A DNA stretch of 64,000 nucleotides from Sphingopyxis sp. PET50 (GCF_025244705.1 NZ_CP104207.1:2046001-2110000), one strand, 5' to 3'. Shown: positions 46,831 through 56,494, numbered from the stretch's first letter. Notes: a model not told the origin generated them from the letters alone. Program-made: numbers and translations.

Positions 46831-46915
46831 CCGTTTGTGCTGAGCTTGTCGAAGCACCGTCCTTTTCTTCAACGTCGCAAAGAAGAACGGCCCTTCGACA
46901 AGCTCAGGGCGAGCG
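46831..46915. repeat. Palindromic intergenic repeat, family A
   Basis: CCGTTTGTGCTGAGCTTGTC at the left and CTTCGACAAGCTCAGGGCGA at the right, between convergent dedA and xerC. Confidence 0.9.
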
Positions 46916-46930
46916 GATTTCGGAAAAAAC

Positions 46931-47821
46931 TCAAGCGCGCGGATGCGCATTCCGGTAAATATCCAGCAGATGCGCCGCGTCCACGGCGGTATAGACCTGC
47001 GTCGACGCCAGGCTTGCATGGCCGAGCAGTTCCTGCAGCGACCGCAAATCGGCCCCGCCCGCCAGCAGATGCGTCGCGAAGCTGTGCCGCAGCGCGTGCG
47101 GCGTCGTCCGCTCGGGCAGTCCCAGCGCGCGCCGCGCCGAGCGCACGTTCGCGCGCACAACGCCGGGCTGCAGCGGCCCGCCGCGCGCGCCGAGAAACAG
47201 CGGAGTGTCCTTGCCGATCGGCCAGGGACAGGCCGCGACATAGCGCGCCACCGCCGCCGCGACCGCGGGCAGGACCGGCACCACGCGCGTCTTGTTCCTC
47301 TTGCCCGTCACCCGCAGCACGTCGCCCAGCGGCAGCGCCGCACCGGTCAGCGACAGCGCCTCGCCGATGCGCAGCCCCGCGCCATAGAGCAGCAGCAGCA
47401 GCGCGAAATCGCGCGCGCCGATCCAGCCCTCGCGCGCATTGTCCTCGACATCGTGCGCCAACTGCAAGGCCTCGGCGGGCGCGATGGGGCGCGGCAGGCC
47501 CTTCCTGACGCGCGGTCCGCGCAGCGCCGGCAAGGTCGCCCCCTCCCCGCCGACGAAACGCAGAAACCCCCGCAGCGCCGACAGTTCGCGCGCCGCCGAT
47601 GCATTGCCCAGCCCCTCGGCCCGCCGCGTCGCCAGATAGGCGCGCAGGTCGTTCGCGCTCGTCCGCCGCAGCATCGCGGCATCGACCGCGCCGCCATGAT
47701 GCCCCGACAGAAAGGCCGCGAACCGCTCGGCGGTCGCGACATAGGCGCGCCGCGTATGCTCCGACCGCCGCCGCTCGTGCGTCAGATGGGCATCCCAGTC
47801 GCGGATCAGTCCGTCAGCCAA
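46931..47821 (-). CDS. xerC: Tyrosine recombinase XerC
   Basis: 296 residues. N-terminal SAM-like domain (HTRRAYVATAERFAAFL) and catalytic domain with GAGLRIGEALSL (Arg I), TPHALRHSFATHLL (His-x-x-Arg), LLGHASLASTQVYTAV (His and nucleophile Tyr). It resolves chromosome dimers with XerD at dif. Start is TTG 47821, 9 bp from a family A repeat; no ATG fits better. Context (not next to phage genes) supports the housekeeping enzyme. Confidence 0.92.
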   Translation of the reverse strand: MADGLIRDWDAHLTHERRRSEHTRRAYVATAERFAAFLSGHHGGAVDAAMLRRTSANDLRAYLATRRAEGLGNASAARELSALRGFLRFVGGEGATLPALRGPRVRKGLPRPIAPAEALQLAHDVEDNAREGWIGARDFALLLLLYGAGLRIGEALSLTGAALPLGDVLRVTGKRNKTRVVPVLPAVAAAVARYVAACPWPIGKDTPLFLGARGGPLQPGVVRANVRSARRALGLPERTTPHALRHSFATHLLAGGADLRSLQELLGHASLASTQVYTAVDAAHLLDIYRNAHPRA

Positions 47822-47829
47822 TCTATATT

Positions 47830-47916
47830 CCGTTCGGGCTGAGCTTGTCGAAGCCCCGTCCTTTCTTCCAGCCTCGAAAAGGAAGAACGGCCCTTCGACA
47901 AGCTCAGGGCGAACGG
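47830..47916. repeat. Palindromic intergenic repeat, family A
   Basis: CCGTTCGGGCTGAGCTTGTC at the left, CTTCGACAAGCTCAGGGCGA then ACGG at the right, between hemW and xerC. Third copy within 3 kb. Confidence 0.9.
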
Positions 47917-47929
47917 ACTTTGGAGAAGT

Positions 47930-49156
47930 CTAGCCCGTCCGCACCACCTCGGAAAGGATCGAGTCGAGCAGCAATATTCCCTCGTCGCTCACGACCAGCC
48001 GATCCCCCCCGGCGCGCATCAGCCGCATGCCCGAAAGCCGCGCCACCGCCTCCGCATCGACGAACGCCTCGCGCCCCAGCCCGCTCCGCGCCTCGACGCG
48101 CGCGAGATCGACGCCCTCGCTCAGCCGCAGCCCCATCAGCATCGCCTCGGTCGCGCGTTCCCGCGCGGGCAAGTCGGTCTCGACCTTCAGCCCATGGCCG
48201 TTGCGTGTCACCGCCGCGATGAAATTCTCGGGCTTCCTGTGCCGCTCGGTCGCCTGCCCCAGCCGCCGCCCGTGCGCCCCCGGCCCGACGCCCGCATAAT
48301 CGCCATAGCGCCAATAGGTCAGATTATGCCGGCTCTCCTCGCCCGGCCGGGCATGGTTCGACACCTCGTAGCGCGGCAGCCCCGCCACGCGCGTCAGCGC
48401 CTGCGTTGCGTCGAACAAATCCGCCGCCGCATCGCCATCGGGGATGACCAGCTCGCCCTTGGCAGCCAGCGTCGCGAAGCGCGTCCCCGGTTCGATCGTC
48501 AGCTGGTACAGCGACAAATGCCCCGTCCCGAACGCCAGCGCCTCCGTCAGCTCCTTTTCCCACGCGCCAAGCCCCTGTCCCGGCCGCGCATAGATCAGGT
48601 CGAAACTGGCGCGCGGGAAATAAGTTTGTGCCGCCGCAATCGCGCGCCGCGCCTCGTCGCCGCTATGCGCGCGTCCCAGAAATTCAAGCACTTGAGGATC
48701 GAAGCTCTGAACCCCGATCGAAACACGATTGACCCCCGCGGCCGCCAGATCGGCGAAAGCGGCAACTTCCACCGAATTGGGGTTCGCTTCCAGCGTGATC
48801 TCGCGATCTTCGGCGAGACCCCACAACGCCTCCGCCTCGGCGATCACCGCCGCCACCGTCGCCGGCGGCATCAGGCTCGGCGTCCCGCCCCCGAAGAAGA
48901 TCGACGACACGGTCCGCCCCGGCAGCAACCCCGCCTCATGCCGCAAATCCGCCAGCAAGGCCGCGCGCCAGACGTCCTGGTCGACAGACGCGCGCACATG
49001 GCTGTTGAAGTCGCAATAGGGGCATTTGCTGACGCAAAACGGCCAATGGACATAGAGGGCGAGCGGTTCACTCCCCTCCCGCAAGCGGGAGGGGGTGCCA
49101 CGAGGCACATGACTCGTGGCACGGGAGGGCATGTTTCGTTGGTCCGTGGTGGCCAC
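47930..49156 (-). CDS. hemW: Radical SAM heme chaperone HemW
   Basis: Up to 408 residues. Core features: YVHWPFCVSKCPYCDFNSHV (CxxxCxxC Fe-S motif), FFGGGTPSLM, EANPNSVE, GVNRVSIGVQSFD, DLIYARPGQ and RHNLTYWRYGDYAGVGPGAHG. The C-terminal part has the HemN-type domain. GTG 49156 has a GGAGGG upstream and gives a ~30-residue leader; the conserved domain begins around 49060. The leader is translated through a palindromic repeat (see repeats at 49073 and 49171), so the true start may be shorter. It is last of the rph-rdgB-hemW unit. Confidence 0.92.
   Translation of the reverse strand: MATTDQRNMPSRATSHVPRGTPSRLREGSEPLALYVHWPFCVSKCPYCDFNSHVRASVDQDVWRAALLADLRHEAGLLPGRTVSSIFFGGGTPSLMPPATVAAVIAEAEALWGLAEDREITLEANPNSVEVAAFADLAAAGVNRVSIGVQSFDPQVLEFLGRAHSGDEARRAIAAAQTYFPRASFDLIYARPGQGLGAWEKELTEALAFGTGHLSLYQLTIEPGTRFATLAAKGELVIPDGDAAADLFDATQALTRVAGLPRYEVSNHARPGEESRHNLTYWRYGDYAGVGPGAHGRRLGQATERHRKPENFIAAVTRNGHGLKVETDLPARERATEAMLMGLRLSEGVDLARVEARSGLGREAFVDAEAVARLSGMRLMRAGGDRLVVSDEGILLLDSILSEVVRTG
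49073..49094. repeat. Palindromic repeat, family C, inside the hemW 5' coding region
   Basis: Perfect arms CCCCTCCCGC and GCGGGAGGGG around AA; the identical 22-mer occurs at 49171-49192. Between them TGCCACGAG/CTCGTGGCA form another inverted repeat. Confidence 0.88.
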
Positions 49157-49170
49157 AGGCCCTCCCCTAG

Positions 49171-49192
49171 CCCCTCCCGCAAGCGGGAGGGG
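49171..49192. repeat. Palindromic repeat, family C, between rdgB and hemW
   Basis: Same 22-mer as 49073-49094. It lies just after the rdgB stop (49195) and supplies part of the G-rich ribosome-site sequence for hemW. Confidence 0.88.
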
Positions 49193-49194
49193 GA

Positions 49195-49821
49195 CTAAAA
49201 CGCCCCCGCCACCAATTTGGCGAAAGCATCGGCCCGATGGCTGATCCGATGCTTCTCCTCCGGATCAATCTCCGCGAAAGTCAAGGAGTTACCGACCGGA
49301 ACGAACACAGGATCATAACCGAACCCCAGCTTCCCCCGCGGCGGCCAGGTCAATGCACCCTCCGCGGCACCTTCGTAAACATCCGCATGCCCATCGGGCC
49401 AAGCCAGCGCCAGCGTGCACACGAAGCGCGCGCTGCGGTCGACGTCGGAGCCTTGCTCGGCGAGCAACCCCTCGACCTTGCCCATCGCCAGATACCAGTC
49501 GCGCCCCTTGTTGCCCTCGAACCACTGCCGCTCGGCCCAGTCAGCGGTATAGACCCCCGGCCGCCCGCCGAGCGCCGCGACCTCCAGCCCGCTGTCGTCG
49601 GCGAGCGCGGGAAGCCCCGCCGCCGCCGCGCTCGCATGCGCTTTCAGCAGCGCATTTTCGCGAAAGGTCGTCCCCGTCTCCTCGGGCTCGGGCAGGCCGA
49701 GATCGCCCGCCGACACCGGCTCGATCCCGAAGGGCAAGAGCAGCGCGCGAATCTCGCGCACCTTGCCCGCATTGTGGCTCGCGATGACGAGCTTGCCGGG
49801 GGTCAGTTTGCGGTGGGTCAT
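49195..49821 (-). CDS. rdgB: XTP/dITP diphosphatase (Ham1/RdgB)
   Basis: 208 residues; removes non-canonical purine nucleotides. Motifs: [52 protein letters not shown] and [13 protein letters not shown], then [12 protein letters not shown]. In the classic rph-rdgB-hemW order. Confidence 0.97.
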   Translation of the reverse strand: MTHRKLTPGKLVIASHNAGKVREIRALLLPFGIEPVSAGDLGLPEPEETGTTFRENALLKAHASAAAAGLPALADDSGLEVAALGGRPGVYTADWAERQWFEGNKGRDWYLAMGKVEGLLAEQGSDVDRSARFVCTLALAWPDGHADVYEGAAEGALTWPPRGKLGFGYDPVFVPVGNSLTFAEIDPEEKHRISHRADAFAKLVAGAF

Positions 49822-49875
49822 GCGTGTCGATCTTCCGTCAATCTGGGCCGCGAACGATGGGTTATAATGGTTTCA

Positions 49876-50014
49876 CGCGAAGACGCGAAGGCGCGAAGAT
49901 GTTGCGTTTCCCGCGAAGCGGCTTTCTGATCCAACGTCGCGTTAAGCCGCGACGGGGAGGAATAAATGGGCCTGTCGGCCCAAATCTTCTTCTTCGCGCC
50001 TTCGCGTCTTCGCG
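49876..50014. repeat. Long inverted repeat, family F (CGCGAAG-rich arms)
   Basis: Two perfect 24-bp arms, CGCGAAGACGCGAAGGCGCG plus AAGA at 49876-49899 and its complement at 49991-50014, with a 91-base centre; right end followed by CGAACC. It fills the rph-rdgB gap. A divergent relative is at 52529-52666. Confidence 0.9.
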
Positions 50015-50033
50015 CGAACCAAATAATCCCGAC

Positions 50034-50750
50034 CTATCGCCCCACCGCCCTCGCCTGCGCCGCGAAAATCTCCGCGCAGCCGATGCGCGCGAGGCGGAGC
50101 AGGCGCAGCAGGCCTTCCTCGTCATAGGTCGCGCCCTCGGCGCTCGCCTGCACTTCGACGATCCGGCCGCGCCCGGTCAGCACGAAATTGCCGTCGGCCT
50201 CGGCGACCGAATCCTCGTCATAATCGAGATCGAGCACCGGCGTGCCCTGATAGATGCCGCACGAGATCGCCGCGACCTGGTCCTCGATCGGGTCCGCGGT
50301 GATCGCGCCCGACGCGATCAGCTTGTCGACCGCGAGCCGCAGCGCGACCCACGCGCCCGAGATCGACGCGGTGCGCGTGCCGCCGTCGGCCTGGATCACG
50401 TCGCAGTCGATCACGATCTGCCGCTCGCCGAGCTTCTGGAAATCGACGACGGCGCGCAAGGACCGCCCGATCAGCCGCTGGATTTCCTGCGTGCGTCCCG
50501 ACTGCTTGCCCTTCGCCGCCTCGCGGCTGCCGCGCGTGTGCGTCGCGCGGGGCAGCATGCCATATTCCGCGGTGACCCAGCCCTGCCCCTTGCCGCGCAG
50601 GAAGGGCGGCACCTTTTCGTCGACGCTGGCGGTGACCAGCACCTTGGTGTTGCCGAAACTGACGAGCACGCTGCCCTCGGCATGGATGGTGAATTCGGTC
50701 TCAATGCCGATGGGGCGCATCTGGTCGGGCGCGCGGCCGGAAGGGCGCAT
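50034..50750 (-). CDS. rph: Ribonuclease PH
   Basis: 238 residues; phosphorolytic 3' trimming of tRNA. Features: [76 protein letters not shown] and [20 protein letters not shown]. Full length, no defects. Confidence 0.98.
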   Translation of the reverse strand: MRPSGRAPDQMRPIGIETEFTIHAEGSVLVSFGNTKVLVTASVDEKVPPFLRGKGQGWVTAEYGMLPRATHTRGSREAAKGKQSGRTQEIQRLIGRSLRAVVDFQKLGERQIVIDCDVIQADGGTRTASISGAWVALRLAVDKLIASGAITADPIEDQVAAISCGIYQGTPVLDLDYDEDSVAEADGNFVLTGRGRIVEVQASAEGATYDEEGLLRLLRLARIGCAEIFAAQARAVGR

Positions 50751-50856
50751 GGGGGATTCTCCTGTGGATGTGTTCGGCGGCGCTTAGCGGTGTCGGAAAC
50801 GCTTGGCGAGTCTTCAAGGTCATCGACTTTGACCACTGGCGAGTTATGATCGCGCC

Positions 50857-51573
50857 ATGCGCTCCGGACCTCTCGCCGCCGTAACGATCGCCACCTTGCT
50901 CGCCATCAGCGTCGCGCTGGCCACATCAATCGGATCGGCGAATGACAGGCCTGCCATCTCCGAACTCACCTACATCGGTGGTATAGACCATGGCCAGCCA
51001 GCACGATTGGGCGATTGCCCGCTGTCGCGATGGATCACAGTGGAGCGCGATGGCGCGTTGCTATCGATCTGGTACCTCCAGCGCCGCCAGAACGGCCTGT
51101 GCGTGCCGATCATGGATTTTGGGGATGGCTCGTCGACATCGGATCCGAACGCTCCCGATGTCGTGGCACGATCGTCAATCCGGCTCACGTCGGAACAAAT
51201 GGAATTGCTCCAGAACGAGATCTCGGAACTCCGATGGCAACAGCAATGGGAAACCATTGAAGATATGGCTTTTCCGCCAACCTTGTCACCGGGCTGCGAT
51301 CACCATGCCCCCCTCAGCGACACGGGCAGCGACGACGATGGCCCGCACTTGCTGGTTATCGAACGCGCCGACGATATGGTGGCAGCACTGACATTTCTTG
51401 GTGCGAGAGAGGCACGGCGGGCAGGTCAAAGTTGCGGGGCAGCGCAATCCGACAATATTGCGCTCATCGACGCCGCCTTTGCGCCTTATGTGGGCCTCAT
51501 GCCCGAGGCGATGACGCTGCCCGCGAATCTTCCCGAACTGCTCAAACCCGAAACGCTCCATCTGACCGATTGA
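50857..51573 (+). CDS. Secreted protein of unknown function
   Basis: 238 residues with a signal peptide (LAAVTIATLLAISVALATS). I recognise no family. Features: ELTYIGGIDHG, SRWITVERDGALLSIWYLQR, several acidic and Asp/Ser-rich segments (DFGDGSSTSDPNAPD, DTGSDDDGPH), four cysteines in the mature part. It interrupts the usual closeness of rph and hrcA together with the next gene; base use is less GC-skewed at third positions than neighbours, possibly a transferred gene (impression only). Confidence 0.7.
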   Translation: MRSGPLAAVTIATLLAISVALATSIGSANDRPAISELTYIGGIDHGQPARLGDCPLSRWITVERDGALLSIWYLQRRQNGLCVPIMDFGDGSSTSDPNAPDVVARSSIRLTSEQMELLQNEISELRWQQQWETIEDMAFPPTLSPGCDHHAPLSDTGSDDDGPHLLVIERADDMVAALTFLGAREARRAGQSCGAAQSDNIALIDAAFAPYVGLMPEAMTLPANLPELLKPETLHLTD

Positions 51574-51588
51574 TCGCATAAATAGCGT

Positions 51589-52389
51589 TCAATCACACAA
51601 CCGCGTCCGAAAGAAATCGAGGATTTCGTCGCGCGCCTCGACCGTCGGCTGCCCCGCCTCGTCGATCAGGTGGATCGTCACCACGCTGTGCGGGTTCTTC
51701 ATAGGGCTGTCGGGGTTCGCCGCCGCGTCGGGCAGCACCTTGCCGATGAAGCGGTCGCCGAGCGCGTCTTCGTAGGCGGCGAAGCGCGCGGCCTTGCAAT
51801 ATTTGTCGCCCTCGAAACGATAGGCGAGCACGGTCAGGTCCTCGGCCTCCATCCGCGCCTTCACCGCGGCGAGTTCGTCGGGGGCGATATGCATGCCCGC
51901 GGGATCGTTCAGCGGCAGCGACGGCTGCGCCAGCACCGGCGCCAGCACGGCGGGTTCGAGCATCATCGACAGCGCGAAATTGCCGGTGAAGCACATGCCG
52001 ATCGCGCCGACGCCCTTGCCGCCGCATTCCTTGTGCGCCTGCGCCGCGAGCGCGCGCAGCCACTGCGTCGCGGGCGAGCTTTCATTGGCCTGAAAGGCGC
52101 GGAACTGGCGGCTGACGCAGCCGCCAAGGATCGTGAACAGCGCGCCGGGCATCCGCGGCACGGCGCCGTCCTTTCCGAAGATGTGCGGCATATAGACGGT
52201 GAAGCCCGCATCGCGGACCCAGCGCGCGAAGCGCGTCACATGCGGGCTGATGCCGGGCATTTCGGTCATCACGATCACCGCGGGGCCGCTGCCCATCGTG
52301 TAAACGCGATGCTTGCGGCCGAGCAGGACGATGTCGCGATGATCGAAATCGTCGAGCGGATCGTCGCGGTCGAGCGGGCGTGCGGTCAT
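51589..52389 (-). CDS. Dienelactone hydrolase family protein
   Basis: 266 residues. Alpha/beta hydrolase with VIVMTEMPGISPHVTRFARW, the Cys nucleophile elbow GAIGMCFTGNFAL and catalytic His region NPHSVVTIHLID. ATG 52389 (MTARPLDRD) follows GGGGAG. Classical enzymes hydrolyse dienelactones; with no aromatic genes nearby the substrate is open. Confidence 0.88.
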   Translation of the reverse strand: MTARPLDRDDPLDDFDHRDIVLLGRKHRVYTMGSGPAVIVMTEMPGISPHVTRFARWVRDAGFTVYMPHIFGKDGAVPRMPGALFTILGGCVSRQFRAFQANESSPATQWLRALAAQAHKECGGKGVGAIGMCFTGNFALSMMLEPAVLAPVLAQPSLPLNDPAGMHIAPDELAAVKARMEAEDLTVLAYRFEGDKYCKAARFAAYEDALGDRFIGKVLPDAAANPDSPMKNPHSVVTIHLIDEAGQPTVEARDEILDFFRTRLCD

Positions 52390-52719
52390 GCTGTTCTCCC
52401 CGGCAAGGAGGCTAGGCACGACACACCCAAATTGCACCACTTTTCACTATTCCGGCAAAAGGGGGCATCCAGATTCCTTCGCGCCATTCTTCGAGCCTTT
52501 GCACCTTCGTGTGAGACCAGAGCAGTCTCGCACAAAGCCACAAAGACACAAAGAGGGTCGGGACCGGCAGGGCATACTCTCCTCATCGCTCGGGCCCAGA
52601 GGCGATGTCGAAGGAGAATGCCGCGTTGCAGCCATCACCATCTTTGTGGCTTCGTGGCTTTGTGCGAACCAATAGCAGCGATGCTTGCCCCCACCCCCTT
52701 GCATCCCTAAATCTTGCCC
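52390..52719. repeat. Intergenic region with long inverted repeat, family F variant
   Basis: Arms at 52529-52554 (CGCACAAAGCCACAAAGACA...) and 52641-52666 (complement with about three mismatches), right end followed by CGAACC as in the copy at 49876-50014. No gene seen. No CIRCE-type TTAGCACTC-GAGTGCTAA element precedes hrcA. Confidence 0.8.
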
Positions 52720-53764
52720 ATGACCACCCCGCCGATCACCGAACTGACGACGCGCGCACGCGATGTGTTCCGGCTCGTGGTCGACGCCTATCTCGAAACC
52801 GGCCAGCCGGTCGGCTCGCGCACGCTGTCGAAGCTCGCCGCGCTCAACCTCTCGCTCGGCCTCGATCCGCAATGTCATGCAGGATCTGGAAGAGTTCGGC
52901 CTGCTCGCCAGCCCGCATACCAGCGCCGGCCGCCTGCCGACCGAACAGGGCCTCCGCCTCTTCGTCGACGGCATGATGCAGGTCGCCGAACCTTCGGCGG
53001 AGGACCGCGCGCAGATCGAGGCGAGCCTGTCCGAGAGCGGGCCGATCGAAAGCGCGCTGGCGCAGGCGACCGCCGCGCTGTCGGGCCTGTCGGCCTGCGC
53101 CGGGCTTATCCTCGTGCCCAAGCATGAGCGGGTGCTCAAACAGCTCGCCTTCGTGCCGCTGTCGGCCAGCCAGTCGCTCGTGGTGCTCGTCGCGGGCGAC
53201 GGGTCGGTCGAGAACCGCGTCATCGACATTCCGCCGGGCCTCGCCCCGTCGGCGCTCGTCGAGGCGGGCAATTATATCAGCGCCACCCTGTCGGGCCTGA
53301 CGCTAAGCGACGCCATGGAGCGCGTCCGCCGCGAGATCGAGGCCGAACGCATCGCGATCGACCGCGCCGCGCAGGACCTGGTGTCGCGCGGGCTCGCCAT
53401 CTGGTCCTCCGACGGCGCCGACCGACCGGTGCTGATCGTGCGCGGCCAGGCGAATCTGCTCGACGACAGCGCGGTGGGCGACCTCGACCGCGTGCGGCAA
53501 TTGCTCGACGAACTCGAAACCAAGCAGGATATCGCGCAGCTGCTCGACAGCGCGCGCGAGGGCAGCGCGACGCGAATTTTCATCGGGTCGGAGAATAAAT
53601 TATTCTCGCTTTCGGGCTCGTCCGTGATAGCGGCGCCCTACCGCGGCGCCGACGGACGCGTGGTCGGCGTGGTGGGCGTGATCGGCCCGACGCGCTTGAA
53701 CTATGCCCGCATCGTGCCCATGGTGGATTTCACCGCTCAATCCCTCTCCAGACTGATACGATAG
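52720..53764 (+). CDS. hrcA: Heat-inducible transcription repressor HrcA (one frameshift)
   Basis: About 347 residues. N-terminal winged helix: ARDVFRLVVDAYLETGQPVG, SRTLSKLAALNLS, then in the next frame SIRNVMQDLEEFGLLASPHTSAGRLPTEQGLR. The rest (LSGLSACAGLILVPKHERVL, VVGVVGVIGPTRLNYARIVP) is a typical HrcA. One extra base near 52860 breaks the HTH. It is directly followed by grpE, as usual. Confidence 0.92.
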
Positions 53765-53768
53765 GTTT

Positions 53769-54332
53769 ATGACGAATATCGAGAATGACACGCCCGCCGA
53801 CGAGGCGCTGACCCCCGAAAATGTCGCGGCCGAGGCCGATGCGACCGAAACCACGCCGGGTGAGACCGACGAGGCGGCCAAGCTCGCCGAACAACTCGCG
53901 GCGGTGCAGCAGGACCTGCTCTACGCCCGCGCCGAGACGCAGAACGTCCGCCGCCGCGCCGAAAAGGAGGTCGCCGACGCGCACGCCTATGCCGCGACCA
54001 AATTCGCGCGCGACATATTGTCGGTCGCCGACAATCTCGGCCGCGCGCTCGCCGCGCTGACCCCCGAACAGCGCGAGGATGAGGGCATCAAGCCGCTCCT
54101 CACCGGCCTCGAAGCCACCGAGCGCGAACTGCTGAGCGTGTTCGAACGCCACGGCATCACCCGCATCGCGGCGGTCGGCCTGCCGCTCGACCCGAACCAG
54201 CATCAGGCGATGCTCGAAATCCCGAGCGACAAGGAGCCGGGAACGATCGTACAGGAAATGCAGGCGGGCTACATGATGAAGGACCGCCTGCTGCGTCCCG
54301 CGATGGTGGGCGTGGCGAAGGCCGCCGGCTAA
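53769..54332 (+). CDS. grpE: Nucleotide exchange factor GrpE
   Basis: 187 residues. Acidic N-terminus, a long coiled coil (LAEQLAAVQQDLLYARAETQNVRRRAEKE... region, residues 40-85) and the C-terminal head with VFERHGITRIAAVGLPLDPN, HQAMLEIPSDKEPGTIVQE and GYMMKDRLLRPAMVGVAK. Exchange factor for DnaK. Starts 4 bp after hrcA. Confidence 0.97.
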   Translation: MTNIENDTPADEALTPENVAAEADATETTPGETDEAAKLAEQLAAVQQDLLYARAETQNVRRRAEKEVADAHAYAATKFARDILSVADNLGRALAALTPEQREDEGIKPLLTGLEATERELLSVFERHGITRIAAVGLPLDPNQHQAMLEIPSDKEPGTIVQEMQAGYMMKDRLLRPAMVGVAKAAG

Positions 54333-54500
54333 GCTGCACCTCCCCTCCCTTTACGGGATGGGATAAAGGGGGGGGTGCCCGGCGCGTCTGCGCCGCATAA
54401 GAATCTCGAAAACGTCGAGGCGGAAAAGGATTCTCTTCGCGCACAAGTGCGCGATACCCCCTCTCCAACCCCTCCCCGCAAGGGGCAGGGGCTGAGAAGA
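54333..54500. other. Convergent grpE-def gap, C/G-rich repeat remnants
   Basis: Contains CCTCCCCTCCCTTTACGGGA near 54342 and CCCCTCCCCGCAAGGGGCAG near 54471, degenerate relatives of the family C palindromes. No gene. Either hairpin could end transcription. Confidence 0.5.
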
Positions 54501-55034
54501 TCAGGCCGCCTTGCGCAGCTTCGCGAGCTTCTTCAGCACCATCTCGCGCTTCAGCCGCGACAGATGGTCGATGAAGAGAATGCCCTCCAGGTGGTCGTGC
54601 TCGTGCTGGATGCACGTCGCCATCAGCCCGGTCATGCGCTCGCGGTGCCTGTTGCCGTCCGCGTCCTGCCAGTCGACGGTGACCTCGGCGGGCCGCGTCA
54701 CATCGGCATATTGCTCGGGGACCGACAGGCAGCCCTCCTGATAGACGCTATGCTCCTCGCTCTCGTCCGAAAAAACGGGATTGATGAAAACGCGCGGGTT
54801 GCGGATGACCTTCTTGCCCTCCTCGTCCTCGGGATCGGGCTCCTGCAGGTCGATCACCAGGATGCGCTTCGGCACCCCGACCTGGATCGCGGCCAGCCCG
54901 ATGCCGGGGGCGTCGTACATCGTCTCGAACATGTCGGCGATCAGCGTCTTGAGCTCGGCGTCGAAGGTCTCGACGGGCTTCGAAATGACGCGCAGCCGTG
55001 GATCGGGGGTTTCTATGATGGGTAAAAGGGCCAT
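54501..55034 (-). CDS. def: Peptide deformylase
   Basis: 177 residues. The three family motifs are intact: GIGLAAIQVG, EGCLSVPEQYADV and the metal site QHEHDHLEG. Removes the formyl group from nascent proteins. Upstream in the def-recR-fmt-truA neighbourhood. Confidence 0.98.
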   Translation of the reverse strand: MALLPIIETPDPRLRVISKPVETFDAELKTLIADMFETMYDAPGIGLAAIQVGVPKRILVIDLQEPDPEDEEGKKVIRNPRVFINPVFSDESEEHSVYQEGCLSVPEQYADVTRPAEVTVDWQDADGNRHRERMTGLMATCIQHEHDHLEGILFIDHLSRLKREMVLKKLAKLRKAA

Positions 55035-55113
55035 GGGTGCGAGGTATGGTCACCGATGACTTGGGTCAAGGGGCTACTAGGAGTAAAGCGCGACCGAGCC
55101 TATGGTCCAGCCC

Positions 55114-55705
55114 ATGCGTCACGCTCTTGTCCCCCTGCTCACCCTGTCCTTTGTAATGTTAAGCGCATGCGGCGCACCCAACGCTCCCGAGAAGAAGACC
55201 ACGCTCAGCCGCCAAACCCGAACCCGGTTCCGGGGCCTATCGCAATGCCTATGACTTGCTGGCCGCAAAATCACCCAAAGTTCCTGAATTCGAAGAAGCC
55301 TTCTACGACCTCGACAATGATGGCCGAATGGAACGGATCATCTATGTGATCGACTCCTGCAATTGCGGAACCGGTGGGTGCGGATTGATGGTGTTAACGC
55401 CGATCGGAGATAAATTCGAACTTGTCGGCGACATTTCTCTCGGCTGGCCGCCCATCGAAGTTCTCGAAACGACGCATAACGGCTGGCACGACCTCAGCGT
55501 TCATATTTCAGGCGGCGGGGCGATGCCGCATCGTGCCGCCTTGCCCTTCGACGGAAAGGGTTACCCGAGCAATGCCAGTATGCCGCCAGCTTATCCTAAC
55601 AATGATCAACCGGGGACGACGCTATTCGAAACAGACATTTTCAATAAACGTGACGTCCGTTTCTGCGTTACGGGAGATATCACCCCACCGGCCGTCGCGC
55701 CCTGA
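55114..55705 (+). CDS. Lipoprotein of unknown function with an EF-hand-like DLDNDG motif (one frameshift)
   Basis: About 196 residues. Signal [20 protein letters not shown] has a lipobox (LSAC). One extra C near 55212 separates it from [19 protein letters not shown] in the next frame. The mature part has [20 protein letters not shown] (acidic FG-GAP/EF-like), [13 protein letters not shown] and [13 protein letters not shown]. No family recognised. Its 3' end overlaps convergent recR by 26 bp. Confidence 0.7.
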
Positions 55706-56276
55706 GCGCCTGCGCCAGCGTCCCCTCGTCGAGATAGTCGAGTTCGCCCCCCACGGGCAAACCATGCGCCAGCTGCGTCAGCCGCACCGGATAGCCCTCC
55801 AGCCGCTCGGCGAGATAATGCGCCGTCGTCTGCCCTTCCAGCGTCGCGTTCATCGCGAGCACCACCTCGTCGATGCCGCCCGCCGCGACGCGTGCGACGA
55901 GGGCGTCGATGCTGAGATCCTGTGGACGCACGCCTTCGAGCGCCGACAGCCGTCCGCCGAGGACATGATATTTGCCGGGGAAGAGCCGCGACTTGTCGAG
56001 TGCCCACAGGTCCGACACCTCCTCGACGACGCACAGGCTGCGGGCGTCGCGGCGCGGGTCGGCGCAGATCGCGCACGGGTCCCGCGTATCGACATTGCCG
56101 CAAATGCCGCAGGTGACGAGCCGTTCGGACACCGTCTGCAGCGCCGCGAGCAACGGCGCGAAGCTGCTCTCGCGCTTCTTCATCAGGTGCAGCACCGCCC
56201 GCCGCGCCGACCGCGGACCGAGGCCGGGGAGCCGCGCGAGTTGCTGGACGAGTGCTTCGATTTCGGTGGACGCCAT
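55680..56276 (-). CDS. recR: Recombination mediator RecR
   Basis: 198 residues. N-terminal HhH ([20 protein letters not shown]), four-Cys zinc finger ([16 protein letters not shown]), Toprim domain ([13 protein letters not shown]...[13 protein letters not shown]) and C-terminal Walker-B-like [19 protein letters not shown]. Acts with RecF/RecO in gap repair. Confidence 0.97.
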   Translation of the reverse strand: MASTEIEALVQQLARLPGLGPRSARRAVLHLMKKRESSFAPLLAALQTVSERLVTCGICGNVDTRDPCAICADPRRDARSLCVVEEVSDLWALDKSRLFPGKYHVLGGRLSALEGVRPQDLSIDALVARVAAGGIDEVVLAMNATLEGQTTAHYLAERLEGYPVRLTQLAHGLPVGGELDYLDEGTLAQALRARRPVG

Positions 56277-56322
56277 GGGGTGGTGGTAGTGAGTGTGCAA
56301 TCGGTGCACAATATCCCTCCCT

Positions 56323-56494
56323 CGTCACCCCGGATCAAGTCGGTGGTTATTCCTTTCCGACAAGTAGGTGTTCCCCGGCGAAAGCCGGGGTCCAGATGGG
56401 GCAGCGCCATTCCTCGTGGACCCCGGCTTTCGCCGGGGAACAGGGTCGCTCCTTGTTCCAAGGGTATAAACCCCGGATCAAGTCCGGGGTGACG
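56323..56494. repeat. Composite palindromic repeat region, family E
   Basis: A family E copy (TTCCCCGGCGAAAGCCGGGG ... complement, 56371-56440) sits between two copies of a CCCCGGATCAAGTC element; the right one (56471-56489) is a hairpin CCCCGGA/TCCGGGG and ends GTGACG, the left one begins CGTCACCCCGG. The layout is nested and symmetric. Confidence 0.85.

Noticed and set aside
52390..52719. CIRCE heat-shock operator before hrcA
   Set aside because: No TTAGCACTC-N9-GAGTGCTAA-like repeat; the inverted repeat present has a different sequence and long spacing.
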